Assembly: GCA_000702845.1 (NCBI GenBank)
Contig: JNKK01000007.1
Span: 27,901 to 91,900, forward strand
Origin: Lachnospiraceae bacterium FE2018
GTDB taxonomy: Bacteria; Bacillota; Clostridia; Lachnospirales; Lachnospiraceae
Reading direction: 5' to 3'
DNA: 64,000 nucleotides
This document shows, piece by piece, positions 43,613 to 52,188 of this stretch. The notes under the pieces were generated by a model. The model was not told the DNA's origin and did no database searches. It was given only the letters and a program-made list of their open reading frames with translations. How positions within the stretch are numbered: the stretch's first letter is position 1; every line of letters begins with the position of its first letter. Made by a program: the position numbers and the translations under genes.

Positions 43613-44047
43613 ATGAGTGTGAAACAGATTTCAATTTTTGTCGAAAACAGACCCGGCGCCATGCATGAGATGACCAATGTGCTGGCAGAAAATAAAATCG
43701 ATATGCGCGCACTCTCTCTGGCAGAGACCGAAGGATTCGGCATTGTCCGCATCATCGTAGATGACGCATATGAGGCAACGACCGTCCTGAAAGAGGCCGG
43801 ATACATCAATAAGCTGACGCCGGTTGTCGTTGTCGCGATTCCGGACGAGGCAGGCGGTCTGAACAGGGTACTTCAGATCTTTACAGACAATAATATCAAC
43901 GTGGATTATATGTATGCGATTCTCGGCGGAAAGAGCATCAATGAAGCATTTATGATCTTCAAGGTAGATGATCCGAAGAAGGCAGAGTCCGTACTGCGCG
44001 CGAAAGGCATCCGCCTTGTCCAGCAGGAAGAGATGTCTTCTCTGTGA
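43613..44047 (+). CDS. Tandem ACT-domain protein
   Basis: A 144-residue protein of two ACT domains, the first near residues 4-70 (VKQISIFVENRPGAMHEMTNVLAENKIDMRALSLAE), the second near 72-140 (VVVVAIPDEAGGLNRVLQIFTDNNINVDYMYAIL). ACT domains bind amino acids. Its conserved position after iorAB-paaK suggests sensing of aromatic amino acids or regulation of the pathway enzymes. No DNA-binding or enzymatic domain is present. GAAAGGAG precedes the ATG; a terminator follows. Confidence 0.88.
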   Translation: MSVKQISIFVENRPGAMHEMTNVLAENKIDMRALSLAETEGFGIVRIIVDDAYEATTVLKEAGYINKLTPVVVVAIPDEAGGLNRVLQIFTDNNINVDYMYAILGGKSINEAFMIFKVDDPKKAESVLRAKGIRLVQQEEMSSL

Positions 44048-44103
44048 CCGGAATCAGAATACAGAGCTGTAAAGACATTCTAATAACAGCAGAAAAGACA
44101 GTA

Positions 44104-44139
44104 AATGAGCGGGGTACAGAACCCCGCTCATTGTTGTTA
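44104..44139 (+). terminator. Terminator after the ACT gene
   Basis: A perfect 12-bp stem (44104-44115 with 44121-44132), loop ACAGA, then GTTGTT. It is GC-rich with a short T-tract and can serve both converging genes. Confidence 0.85.
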
Positions 44140-44170
44140 AAAAAGTAAATGTATCAGAAATGATTCGCTG

Positions 44171-44659
44171 TCAGGCCATGCGGAAAATCACGTTTTTGTA
44201 CCGGCGCAGTCCGTAGTACAGAAGAAGACCGAGAACGCCGCAGGAAATCACTTCTCCGATTCCGACCGTCAGCATCATAAATGGAATCGGAAGCAGAATT
44301 CCATATGCATAGCGCAGTACAAACGGAACGATAATCGTGTTAGACAGAATCGGAGGTACCGGTGCAAGGAACGGATGCGCATTGCGCAGCTTCCAGGTAA
44401 AAAATGCACCGATCAGTGTCGCCAGGCTTCCGAAAATAATATCCGGAAGAAGAGCGCCGCCGAGCATATTGCCGAGCAGACAGCCGACAAACAGACCCGG
44501 AATCGCGGCCGGTGTAAATACCGGGAGGATCGTGAGCGCCTCAGAGATGCGCACCTGAATTTCGCCGAATGAAAACGGGGCAAAAATATAGGTGAGCACA
44601 ACATAAATAGCGGCAATCATAGCCGCCTGGGTAATAAACAGCAGTTTTTTGTCCTTCAT
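44171..44659 (-). CDS. queT: QueT-family ECF S component (queuosine precursor uptake)
   Basis: A 162-residue membrane protein with about five to six helices. GEIQVRISEALTILPVFTPAAIPGLFVGCLLGN near residues 30-60 is the QueT signature. QueT is the substrate-binding subunit for a queuosine precursor with the shared ECF module. The start is the ATG after AAGGAGAAAACTAAAT; that SD lies at the end of a preQ1-I riboswitch, which supports both the start and the substrate. Confidence 0.9.
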   Translation of the reverse strand: MKDKKLLFITQAAMIAAIYVVLTYIFAPFSFGEIQVRISEALTILPVFTPAAIPGLFVGCLLGNMLGGALLPDIIFGSLATLIGAFFTWKLRNAHPFLAPVPPILSNTIIVPFVLRYAYGILLPIPFMMLTVGIGEVISCGVLGLLLYYGLRRYKNVIFRMA

Positions 44660-44669
44660 ATTTAGTTTT

Positions 44670-44711
44670 CTCCTTAGTTTTGTTTTACGTGAGGATGGTT
44701 TCGAACTCACG
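44670..44711 (-). ncRNA. preQ1-I riboswitch
   Basis: On the minus strand: stem CGTGAG/CTCACG, a 12-base loop TTCGAAACCATC, then an A-rich tail TAAAACAAAACTAAGG leading into the Shine-Dalgarno sequence. This matches the preQ1-I plan (short P1, loop starting UUC with a C-rich end, A-rich tail AAAACUAAGG). The loop CC can pair with the tail GG, so ligand binding would hide the ribosome binding site and repress queT translation. A second hairpin (CTGCAG arms) lies 5' to it. Confidence 0.82.
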
Positions 44712-44758
44712 GATTGTCTGCTGCAGAATCATGTGGGTGTGAACCTGCAGCGCGTTAC

Positions 44759-44787
44759 AATATAGCATAGAAAGGAAGCGAAGTCAA
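44759..44787 (-). promoter_or_regulatory. Promoter of queT
   Basis: On the minus strand: TTGACT (44782-44787), 17-bp spacer, TATATT (44759-44764). The leader of about 90 bases holds the riboswitch. Confidence 0.8.
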
Positions 44788-44858
44788 CTTACATACAATT
44801 TAAAATTGTGATGTGGAGAAATATCTGTTACACTGTTAATAGTATTTCATGGAAAATT

Positions 44859-45728
44859 ATGGAAATTGAAAATGCGATCAGACATTATTTGCAGGTGATT
44901 CACAGCATGATTAAGGATACAAGTACTCCGATCCTGAAAAACTGTACCTATGTAAACTGGCTGGAATATCCCGGCTACATTATGATGCACCGCCATGATA
45001 ATATGGCGGAGGTTACTTTGATTGTTCACGGGAAAGGACAGTATGCAGTCAACAACCATATTTACGATGTCAAAGTAGGTGATGTGATTCTGAGCGGCGC
45101 CGGTGTGGTGCATGATGCGTTTATGCAGGAACGGGAGCATTACGGTACGCTTACGATCCAGGTTGAGGATCTGCAGATGCCGGGATGTGCGCCGGGACAG
45201 TTTCTTCCAAGAGATCAGATTCCGGTATTTCACCTGCCGAAACAATACCCGGAGCTGCGCAGACAAATGTCTGAGATCCGTGAATTATTCGGCACAGAAA
45301 ACGCCGAGTACAGGGAAGCCTGTCAGAAGAAAGCTGAAACTGTGCTGGGGCTTGTGGCGGCTATGATTCAGGACAGCGGGCGTCCGGCGCAGAAAGTAGA
45401 TTCCTTCTGCCTGGAAATAGAAGAATATATCAATGAGCACTACGCGGAAGAGTTATCGCTGGAATCGGTTGCAGCTGCATTTTACATCAGTACATTCCAT
45501 CTTTCTCATTTGTTTAAAAAAGAAACAGGTTATAATTTCAAACAGTATCTGGTGCGCATGCGCATCGGAGAAGCTCAGAAAATATTTCTGGATGATGAGA
45601 AAGCGCGGATCGCAGACGTTGCACAGCGGGTCGGATATGAAGACGCGTCGTACTTTTCCCGGGCATTTCAGAAGGAGACAGGAATGTCGCCGAAAGAGTA
45701 TAAGAACTATATCAGTGTGATGAGATAA
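44859..45728 (+). CDS. AraC-family transcriptional regulator with cupin domain
   Basis: About 289 residues. The N-terminal AraC-type cupin (MHRHDNMAEVTLIVHGKGQYAVNNHIYDVKVGDVIL) would bind a small ligand. The C-terminal double HTH includes LSLESVAAAFYISTFHLSHLFKKETG and the second helix IADVAQRVGYEDASYFSRAFQKETGMSPKEYK. The start is uncertain: there is no good SD at the ATG at 44859, while one at 44907 has AGGTG upstream; 44808 is also open. Downstream it faces the URO-D-like gene (convergent), so the target is not obvious. Confidence 0.85.
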   Translation: MEIENAIRHYLQVIHSMIKDTSTPILKNCTYVNWLEYPGYIMMHRHDNMAEVTLIVHGKGQYAVNNHIYDVKVGDVILSGAGVVHDAFMQEREHYGTLTIQVEDLQMPGCAPGQFLPRDQIPVFHLPKQYPELRRQMSEIRELFGTENAEYREACQKKAETVLGLVAAMIQDSGRPAQKVDSFCLEIEEYINEHYAEELSLESVAAAFYISTFHLSHLFKKETGYNFKQYLVRMRIGEAQKIFLDDEKARIADVAQRVGYEDASYFSRAFQKETGMSPKEYKNYISVMR

Positions 45729-45765
45729 AAAAAAGCGGGGAATGCCGGCAGGCAATCCCCGTTTT
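45727..45765. terminator. Terminator between the convergent AraC and URO-D-like genes
   Basis: CGGGGAATGCC (45736-45746) pairs with GGCAATCCCCG (45751-45761) with one mismatch, loop GGCA, with A-run before and TTTT after. Confidence 0.85.
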
Positions 45766-45825
45766 CATTATGCTAAATACTGGTAATGTATATTCTGCGG
45801 CAAAGTGCCTGTCAGGACGGAACCA

Positions 45826-47169
45826 TTATTCCCAGGTGCCGTACATGCCCTGAACGATCTCATGACACAGATCAGTCCATTTGCGGAAACGGTATGGATC
45901 ATTCTGAATGGTATGGGTATCTTTCAGAATATACTCGCAGGCAGTTCCCTTTGCATCTGTCAGACGCTCGGTAATGTACTTGCGCTGTGCAGGTTCATCC
46001 CAGCCGTTGGTAACAAGTGACGGATTCGGCTTGTTGGAGAAGATTGCCTTCATGCCGATCTGGTCAGCCATGGATTTGACGTCAGCCCACGGTGCGACGG
46101 AGATCCGGCGCATATTTTTGATGGTGAAGACATCGTCCAGCTTATCTTCCAGATTCTCGCAGCAGCCGTATGCGGAGAGACCGTATTTCTCAAGGAACGG
46201 TCTTTCGTAATCAATCGCAAATTCGCGGTGTGTCTCAGGAGAGACAACGACGAATTCCTGTGATTCAGAAGATGCCCAGAGACATTCATTCGGAATGAAA
46301 CCGGTCGGATCTTCCGGAATCGGTGGAAGATCATTGGTATATCCATAGCCGCCGGTGCCGATGTACTGACAGGTGTTGTTGGAAGCCAGCAGGCAGCGTC
46401 TGCTCAGCTCGTCATAGTAATCGTTGTACAGATCCATGATCCGCTTAACGAGAGAATGCATCTCATCCGGATAATCATAAATATCATACAGTGTATTCTG
46501 ATAGCCGCGGATCGCCGTGTACTGGCGCATCAGGTTTGAGGTAACATAGCTGATTCCGACATACTGAACATCCAGAATATCGCCGAGCAGCTCGGTGTGA
46601 AGTGCCAGGCGCTCTTTGGATTTCTCTTCCTCAAAAACGACCGGCGCGATTGTAATGCGCTGTGCGACATCAGGATCTTCCAGATCGTCTTCCTCAATCA
46701 GCGGATCAAACTCGACTGCCTCATCAGACCACTTGAAATCCGGCGCCCACAGGAACGGCATATCGGAAATGGTGGGAAGACGGCGGAACGGGTTTGCAAA
46801 GGTAGGAGGAACGCTCTTTCCGTCAACCTGGAAATCGATGTCGCTGATGATCTTTTTACAGTCCCAGCGAAGTTCTGCCGGAACATCATCGTGAATGACT
46901 TCTGCGCGGAAAATACGTGCGCGGAGCTCCCACTCGATTTCGCGCATCTCAGCATTGCTGCATTTCAGGGAATTTGGCGGGACCAGCTCACGCCAGGAAC
47001 CTTCCGGAGAACACATAATAACCGGATAGTCTGTCTTCAGATCGTTGTGCGCGTACCAGAGTTTTCTGCGGCGCTCCATCTCCGGCTGCTGTGCATATTC
47101 GGCAAGCTTCTTTGCCAGTTCACGGACGATCTGTCTCTCTTCATCTGTTACTACACCCAATAATGACAT
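45826..47169 (-). CDS. Uroporphyrinogen decarboxylase-like protein
   Basis: A 447-residue protein of no specific name. Parts resemble the URO-D/cobalamin-dependent methyltransferase barrel family: YGCCENLEDKLDDVFTIKNMRRISVAPWADVKSMADQIG contains a CC in the region where methyltransferase members place zinc ligands, and KAIFSNKPNPSLV follows. It could be a corrinoid-linked methyltransferase, but no corrinoid protein is adjacent. The start is the ATG with GGAGGAGGATTCAA upstream; a longer reading frame without SD is rejected. It is monocistronic. Confidence applies to it being a real gene; the family match is weaker. Confidence 0.7.
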   Translation of the reverse strand: MSLLGVVTDEERQIVRELAKKLAEYAQQPEMERRRKLWYAHNDLKTDYPVIMCSPEGSWRELVPPNSLKCSNAEMREIEWELRARIFRAEVIHDDVPAELRWDCKKIISDIDFQVDGKSVPPTFANPFRRLPTISDMPFLWAPDFKWSDEAVEFDPLIEEDDLEDPDVAQRITIAPVVFEEEKSKERLALHTELLGDILDVQYVGISYVTSNLMRQYTAIRGYQNTLYDIYDYPDEMHSLVKRIMDLYNDYYDELSRRCLLASNNTCQYIGTGGYGYTNDLPPIPEDPTGFIPNECLWASSESQEFVVVSPETHREFAIDYERPFLEKYGLSAYGCCENLEDKLDDVFTIKNMRRISVAPWADVKSMADQIGMKAIFSNKPNPSLVTNGWDEPAQRKYITERLTDAKGTACEYILKDTHTIQNDPYRFRKWTDLCHEIVQGMYGTWE

Positions 47170-47428
47170 TTGAATCCTCCTCCGTATTGATGTTGTTAAA
47201 AAAATCTGTGTTGACAGAATTACAGATTGTTCTGTTTGTTTTGTTCCTGATGGCATCATATTAGCAAAAGAGAGCAAGAAATAAAATGGATTTTATTGTT
47301 AAATTGTGCTATGTGGATTTATTCTCAGGGGTATGCTATTCTGATGAGCAGGAGGATTGTCTGCGTACTGAGTGCGGAACAATTTGTGTTGTTAACAGAG
47401 AAACACAGTAAGATTTAAGAGGAACCAT

Positions 47429-50359
47429 ATGAATCAGAAACCTCATACAGTGTTCGGGATTCTGGCGCATGTTGATGCGGGCAAGACGACACTGTCAGAA
47501 GGAATTTTATATAAAACCGGTGCCATCCGGAAAGCAGGGCGTGTGGACCACGGCGACGCATTTCTGGACACAGAGACGCTGGAGAAGCAGCGCGGGATCA
47601 CGATTTTTTCAAAGCAGGCAGAGTTTTCTTATCAGAATCGCACATTTACGCTGCTGGATACGCCGGGACACGTCGATTTCTCTCCGGAGATGGAGCGGAC
47701 ACTGCAGGTGCTGGACTGTGCGGTGCTGGTAATCAGCGCGCCGGAAGGCGTTAACGGGCGTGTGCGGCAGCTCTGGAAGCTGCTGGAGCATTACGGAATT
47801 CCTGTAATTCTTTTCATTAACAAGATGGATCAGCCGGGGACGGACCGTTCGGCTGTTCTGACCGGACTGCAGGAACGGTTCGGAGAGGGATGCATCGATT
47901 TTCAGAAAGATCTGCAGAGCGATGAGATTCAGGAACAGATTGCTGTCTGTGATGAAACTGTCCTGGATGCTTATCTGGAAGGAAATCCGGTGCGCAGTGA
48001 TCAGATAAAAGAAATGATACGGCAGAGGAAACTGTTCCCGTGCTACTTCGGTGCGGCGCTTCATATGGAGGGAGTTGACGATCTGCTGGCAGGTCTTGCA
48101 GAATTCGCGGAGCCGGATGATAATATCGTTCATTCAGATACGGAAGAAGATCTCTTCGCCGCGCGCGTTTTTAAAATTTCACGGGATCCGCAGGGAATGC
48201 GCCTGACATGGATCCGTCTGTTCGGCGGGACGCTGAAGGTAAAATCACTGCTCAGAACCGGTGCAGAGGGAAAAGAGGAGAAGATCGATCAGATCCGCAT
48301 CTATTCCGGCAGCGGTTATGAGATGGTACAGGAACTGGAACCGGGAAGGGTCGCTGCGCTGACAGGAATCGATGCGTCTTTTGCGGGACAGGGACTGGGC
48401 GGTGCCGCGGATTCAGCTGCGGAGATGATGCAGCCGGTATATACCAGTTCAGTGATTCTGCGGGATGAGGCAGACCGTTCACATGTGCTGCAGGCACTGC
48501 GGATTCTGGAAGAAGAGGAGCCGCTTCTGCGCGTGTCCGTGCAGGAAGATACAAAAGAGCTGCGTGTCGGCATCATGGGCGAGGTACAGACTGAGATTTT
48601 ACAGCAGATCCTCGCAGAACGATTCGGACTGCATGTCCGTTTCGGTGCCGGAATGATTGCGTACCGGGAGACGATCGCGGACGTGGTTGAAGGAGTCGGT
48701 CACTTTGAGCCGCTGCGTCATTATGCGGAAGTACATCTGCTGATGGAGCCGGGAGAACCGGGAAGCGGTCTGCAGTTTGCGGCAGACTGCAGTACGGACA
48801 CGCTTGCGCTGAACTGGCAGCGGCTGGTGCTGACACATCTGGAGGAACGGGACTGGCAGGGTGTTCTGACCGGCAGTGAGCTGACCGACATGAAAATCAC
48901 ACTGATCGGCGGCAGAGCACATGAAAAACATACGGAGGGTGGAGATTTCCGGCAGGCAACATACAGAGCGGTGCGGCAGGGACTGATGACAGCAAAAAGT
49001 GTTCTGATGGAGCCGGTCTGTCAGTATGAGATTCATGTACCCGCCGGGCAGATCGGCCGCGTTATGACAGATATGGAACGGATGGGCGGAAGCATCAGTC
49101 CGCCGGAAACTGCCGGAGAGGAAGCTGTGCTGACCGGTACGGTTCCTGCTTCGGAACTGCTGGGTTACCAGGCGGAGCTGACTTCTTACACCGGCGGTGC
49201 CGGGCAGCTGACGACCAGTATTGCCGGTTATTATCCATGCCATAATGCAGAAGAAGTGATCGCCCGGGCAGGATATGATCCGGATGCAGATACGGCAAAT
49301 CCGTCGGGATCAGTTTTCTGCTCGCACGGCGCAGGTGTGATCATCCCCTGGGATTCCGTACGGGAATACATGCATGTGGATACCGGATGGCGTCCCGGTA
49401 TGCTTCGGGCAGGGGACGGAAGCTGGATCATACCGGCGGGAGACGGCACATCACCCCAGATGCGGGATGCCTACAGCGGTTTCGGCTCCGCAGAGGAAGA
49501 TTTGCTGGAGCAGGCGGTTTCCGCACAGGAGATCCGTGCTGCCAGGAAGCGGCAGGAGGAGGCTTCTCTGAGCTTCAGGGAGCGGGAACAGCGCCGCGGC
49601 GCCGCGGAACAGGAATTAAAGGAAATATTTGAACGTACGTACGGGTCGGTGCGCACACAGTCGGGGAAGGTATCCGGAACGCTCGACCGGACAGAAGATC
49701 ATTCAGGTGAATCAGTATACGACCAGGCGTGGCGTGACTATCGGAAGCAGCAGAAAGCCGGAAGCAAAGACGGGGATGCATCTGCGTCTTCCGCCGGGAG
49801 AGGCGGCAGAAAGAAAAAACGGTCAGATACAGGAAAAAGCAGATGTCTTCTTGTCGATGGATACAATATTATTTTTGCATGGGACAGACTGAAAAAACTG
49901 GCGCAGAAAAATATCGATTCAGCAAGAGATACACTGATCGATATTCTTTCGGATTATCAGGGATATGACGGCTGTACACTGATTCTTGTCTTTGACGCAT
50001 ATAAGGTGCACGGCGGCGAGCGGCATATCCTGAAATATCACAACATCAATGTTGTATTCACAAAAGAAGCAGAGACCGCCGACGCCTACATTGAAAAAAC
50101 CGTTCATGAGATCAGCAGGAATTATGAGGTTACGGTTGCGACTTCCGACAGCCTTGAACAGATGATTATACTCGGCGAAGGCGCGTCCCGTATTTCCGCG
50201 CAGGAACTTGAAAAACTGACGAGCCGCGCGCGGCGTGAGGCACAGGAGACTTTTGAGGCGGGAAGAAAAGAAAAAACACTCAGCCGCCTGCTGGATCATA
50301 TTCAGCCGGAACTGGCGGATACGCTTGAGGCAATCCGCCGCGGAGAGAACAGTGAATAA
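47429..50359 (+). CDS. TetM/EF-G-like ribosomal GTPase fused to a YacP/Rae1-like NYN domain
   Basis: A 976-residue fusion. The N-terminal GTPase has GILAHVDAGKTT (about 10-21), LDTPGHVDF (about 76-84) and NKMD (131-134), with EF-G-like domains following, as in tetracycline ribosome-protection proteins. An acidic and basic linker (about 690-800) leads to a C-terminal NYN nuclease-like domain (from about 805: RCLLVDGYNIIFAWD, then LVFDAYKV, VVFTKEAETADAYIEKTV, VATSDSLEQ). This domain matches YacP/Rae1, which in Bacillus subtilis cleaves mRNA in the ribosome A site. Both halves act at the A site. Resistance is not claimed; the GTPase is divergent and may be housekeeping. Confidence 0.88.
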   Translation: MNQKPHTVFGILAHVDAGKTTLSEGILYKTGAIRKAGRVDHGDAFLDTETLEKQRGITIFSKQAEFSYQNRTFTLLDTPGHVDFSPEMERTLQVLDCAVLVISAPEGVNGRVRQLWKLLEHYGIPVILFINKMDQPGTDRSAVLTGLQERFGEGCIDFQKDLQSDEIQEQIAVCDETVLDAYLEGNPVRSDQIKEMIRQRKLFPCYFGAALHMEGVDDLLAGLAEFAEPDDNIVHSDTEEDLFAARVFKISRDPQGMRLTWIRLFGGTLKVKSLLRTGAEGKEEKIDQIRIYSGSGYEMVQELEPGRVAALTGIDASFAGQGLGGAADSAAEMMQPVYTSSVILRDEADRSHVLQALRILEEEEPLLRVSVQEDTKELRVGIMGEVQTEILQQILAERFGLHVRFGAGMIAYRETIADVVEGVGHFEPLRHYAEVHLLMEPGEPGSGLQFAADCSTDTLALNWQRLVLTHLEERDWQGVLTGSELTDMKITLIGGRAHEKHTEGGDFRQATYRAVRQGLMTAKSVLMEPVCQYEIHVPAGQIGRVMTDMERMGGSISPPETAGEEAVLTGTVPASELLGYQAELTSYTGGAGQLTTSIAGYYPCHNAEEVIARAGYDPDADTANPSGSVFCSHGAGVIIPWDSVREYMHVDTGWRPGMLRAGDGSWIIPAGDGTSPQMRDAYSGFGSAEEDLLEQAVSAQEIRAARKRQEEASLSFREREQRRGAAEQELKEIFERTYGSVRTQSGKVSGTLDRTEDHSGESVYDQAWRDYRKQQKAGSKDGDASASSAGRGGRKKKRSDTGKSRCLLVDGYNIIFAWDRLKKLAQKNIDSARDTLIDILSDYQGYDGCTLILVFDAYKVHGGERHILKYHNINVVFTKEAETADAYIEKTVHEISRNYEVTVATSDSLEQMIILGEGASRISAQELEKLTSRARREAQETFEAGRKEKTLSRLLDHIQPELADTLEAIRRGENSE

Positions 50360-50442
50360 ACGGGAACGGCGATGGCGGCAGTTGGCATCGCAGTGAAAAC
50401 CTGTGGTATAATATATTATCTGAGTGGAAAGGATTGATACGC

Positions 50443-50988
50443 ATGCCCGATGCTAATATAACCAAGAGCGCACTGGCCGCTTCCATGAAAAAGCTGATGA
50501 AGGAGAAGCAGTTTGATAAAATCAGCGTCATAGACATCTGCAGGGGATGCGGAATGAACCGGAAGAGCTTTTATTATCACTTTAAGGATAAATATGATCT
50601 GGTGAACTGGATTTTTTATACGGATTTTATCTCAATGATGACATCCAGCTCTTACACAGTTGGATGGGAATTGATGAGAGTCGTTGCGGATATGTTTTTT
50701 CAGAATCAGGATTTTTACCGCGCGGCATTCCGGATCAGGGGGCAGAATTCATTCCGTGAATATCTGAAAGAGTCTATGATGCCGATAGCTTCTTTTTATC
50801 TGAGTGATCTGTCAGAGGATGAAGTAGATGAGGAGCTGTTTATGAGTATGTTCTGCGAGGCGTATATTTCGATCGTAGAACACTGGCTTCAGCAGGGATG
50901 TAAAATGACGCCCGACGAATTTGCCGGGCGCCTGCATGCGCTGGTGCGGGGAATTGCGCGTAAGGTTGTAGAATCGGAGGAACTGTAA
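50443..50988 (+). CDS. TetR/AcrR-family regulator
   Basis: About 181 residues. The N-terminal HTH (ALAASMKKLMKEKQFDKISVIDICRGCGMNRKSFYYHFKDKYDLVNWIFYTD) is that of TetR proteins of the DhaS-like group with a TetR_C_8-type C-terminal domain. ATG at 50443 chosen, with AAAGGA 9 bases upstream; a TTG three codons earlier is possible. Convergent with the radical-SAM-like gene. It may act on the MATE gene 1.2 kb away, whose promoter region contains a perfect palindrome. Confidence 0.85.
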   Translation: MPDANITKSALAASMKKLMKEKQFDKISVIDICRGCGMNRKSFYYHFKDKYDLVNWIFYTDFISMMTSSSYTVGWELMRVVADMFFQNQDFYRAAFRIRGQNSFREYLKESMMPIASFYLSDLSEDEVDEELFMSMFCEAYISIVEHWLQQGCKMTPDEFAGRLHALVRGIARKVVESEEL

Positions 50989-51004
50989 TATTTTTTCAGT
51001 TGAA

Positions 51005-52033
51005 TCATTGTTTCTTTGACAGTGCGAAGGAGAGCATCTGTTTCAGAGACAGCGTATGCCGGTATTCGACAACAGTATCGTCTTTCGTCAGAATATCGCC
51101 GTTTTCAAGCAGTTCGAAATAGCACATGTCTTCTGATACAAATTTATTCAGGATCATGGCATCGCAGGTCATTTCCAGCGGAATAAACGGATATAACGGG
51201 TGCGTGCGGAGACGTCGGACAAAATTCCCCATGTGCTGCCGGGTCTTCTGGCTGCAGGTTTCATCCGGAATCAGCATTACCATTGCGGCATCATTCCGGT
51301 TCAGGGAGTCGGTGCGTTTTCCGAGAATCCACTCGTCCGCATTTTGATCATTATAGATATCGTAAATACCGTAGAACAGCTTTTGCGTCTGCATACAGTG
51401 TACATTTTCGTCTGTGCAGATTCCGGCTGCAGAGTATAAGAAAAGTGTATTGGTACAGGCAGACACCAGTTTGAACTGAACTTCGTCGATTCTGCCGTCC
51501 GGGATCTGACAGATGAATGCGGAATCCGGGTTTTCTGCAAAAATATGAAACAGATCGGTTGCCTTTTGAACGGGTCCGTCAAGAAGTATGATAAAGGTAT
51601 AGATACCAAGATCATTTCCCTGTTTTACAAACTGGGAAATATCAGCGGCATCAATGCTGGATGATCTGACAGGATTCGTGTGAAGGATCAGACACCAGGG
51701 GATGCGGAAAGAAGCTGTGTTTTCATTTTCTTTAATAATCTTTGCGCCGAATGTAAGTGAATTGTATCCTACATTGATGAAAAAATTTTTCAGCGTTTTC
51801 CGGTCCGTCATACGGCTGAAGCGGTCAATCGCAGTATAATACGGACTGTCATCATTGCGCAGGAGATCCTGTGTGATTTCATAGATGGTATCCAGTGTCT
51901 CGGTTCTGCGTGAAAACCGGCGGCCCAGATCTGCCAGTTTGCGGATGCTTCGCTGCGGATCTTCGGCGACTTCGCGCAATGTTCGGTCTACGGTTGCGTC
52001 GATGATGGCGCGGTTGATATTATTCGGTTTCAT
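51005..52033 (-). CDS. Radical-SAM-like protein lacking the cluster cysteines
   Basis: A 342-residue protein. Its layout follows a Clostridial radical SAM family (N-terminal helices, FFINVGYNSLTFGAKI, then IPWCLILHT where homologues read IPWAILMDPTSACNLHCTGC). Here the CxxxCxxC motif is replaced by NPVRSSSIDAA, with matching helices after it (QFVKQGNDLGIYTFIILLDGPV corresponds to RQGKELGIYVYIYSGGEP). No cysteine triplet or SPASM-like cluster remains, so [4Fe-4S]/SAM chemistry is unlikely. It may be a pseudoenzyme with a regulatory or binding role. The family comparison is from memory of related proteins and needs a structure-level check. Confidence 0.65.
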   Translation of the reverse strand: MKPNNINRAIIDATVDRTLREVAEDPQRSIRKLADLGRRFSRRTETLDTIYEITQDLLRNDDSPYYTAIDRFSRMTDRKTLKNFFINVGYNSLTFGAKIIKENENTASFRIPWCLILHTNPVRSSSIDAADISQFVKQGNDLGIYTFIILLDGPVQKATDLFHIFAENPDSAFICQIPDGRIDEVQFKLVSACTNTLFLYSAAGICTDENVHCMQTQKLFYGIYDIYNDQNADEWILGKRTDSLNRNDAAMVMLIPDETCSQKTRQHMGNFVRRLRTHPLYPFIPLEMTCDAMILNKFVSEDMCYFELLENGDILTKDDTVVEYRHTLSLKQMLSFALSKKQ

Positions 52034-52069
52034 GGGGACCCTCTTTCGGATGAATCATAGTAAAAGATA

Positions 52070-52085
52070 AGACGCGCGCGCGTCT
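52070..52085. promoter_or_regulatory. Perfect 16-bp palindrome in a divergent promoter region
   Basis: AGACGCGCGCGCGTCT between the radical-SAM-like gene and the MATE gene. The alternating CG core can also form Z-DNA. It is a plausible operator; the TetR gene 1 kb away is a candidate binder. Confidence 0.55.
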
Positions 52086-52188
52086 CGTTATATTAAAATG
52101 TATCATAAACCGGGAAATAACAAAACGGACAGCTTCAGAGGATTGTCTGAAAATACAGCAGAAAAGCAGTTAATCATGCAGCGGGAGA

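Noticed and set aside
47429..50359. Acquired tetracycline resistance gene
   Set aside because: The GTPase is TetM-like, but it is fused to a nuclease domain, has host-like codon use and no mobile element nearby. A housekeeping or rescue role is more likely.
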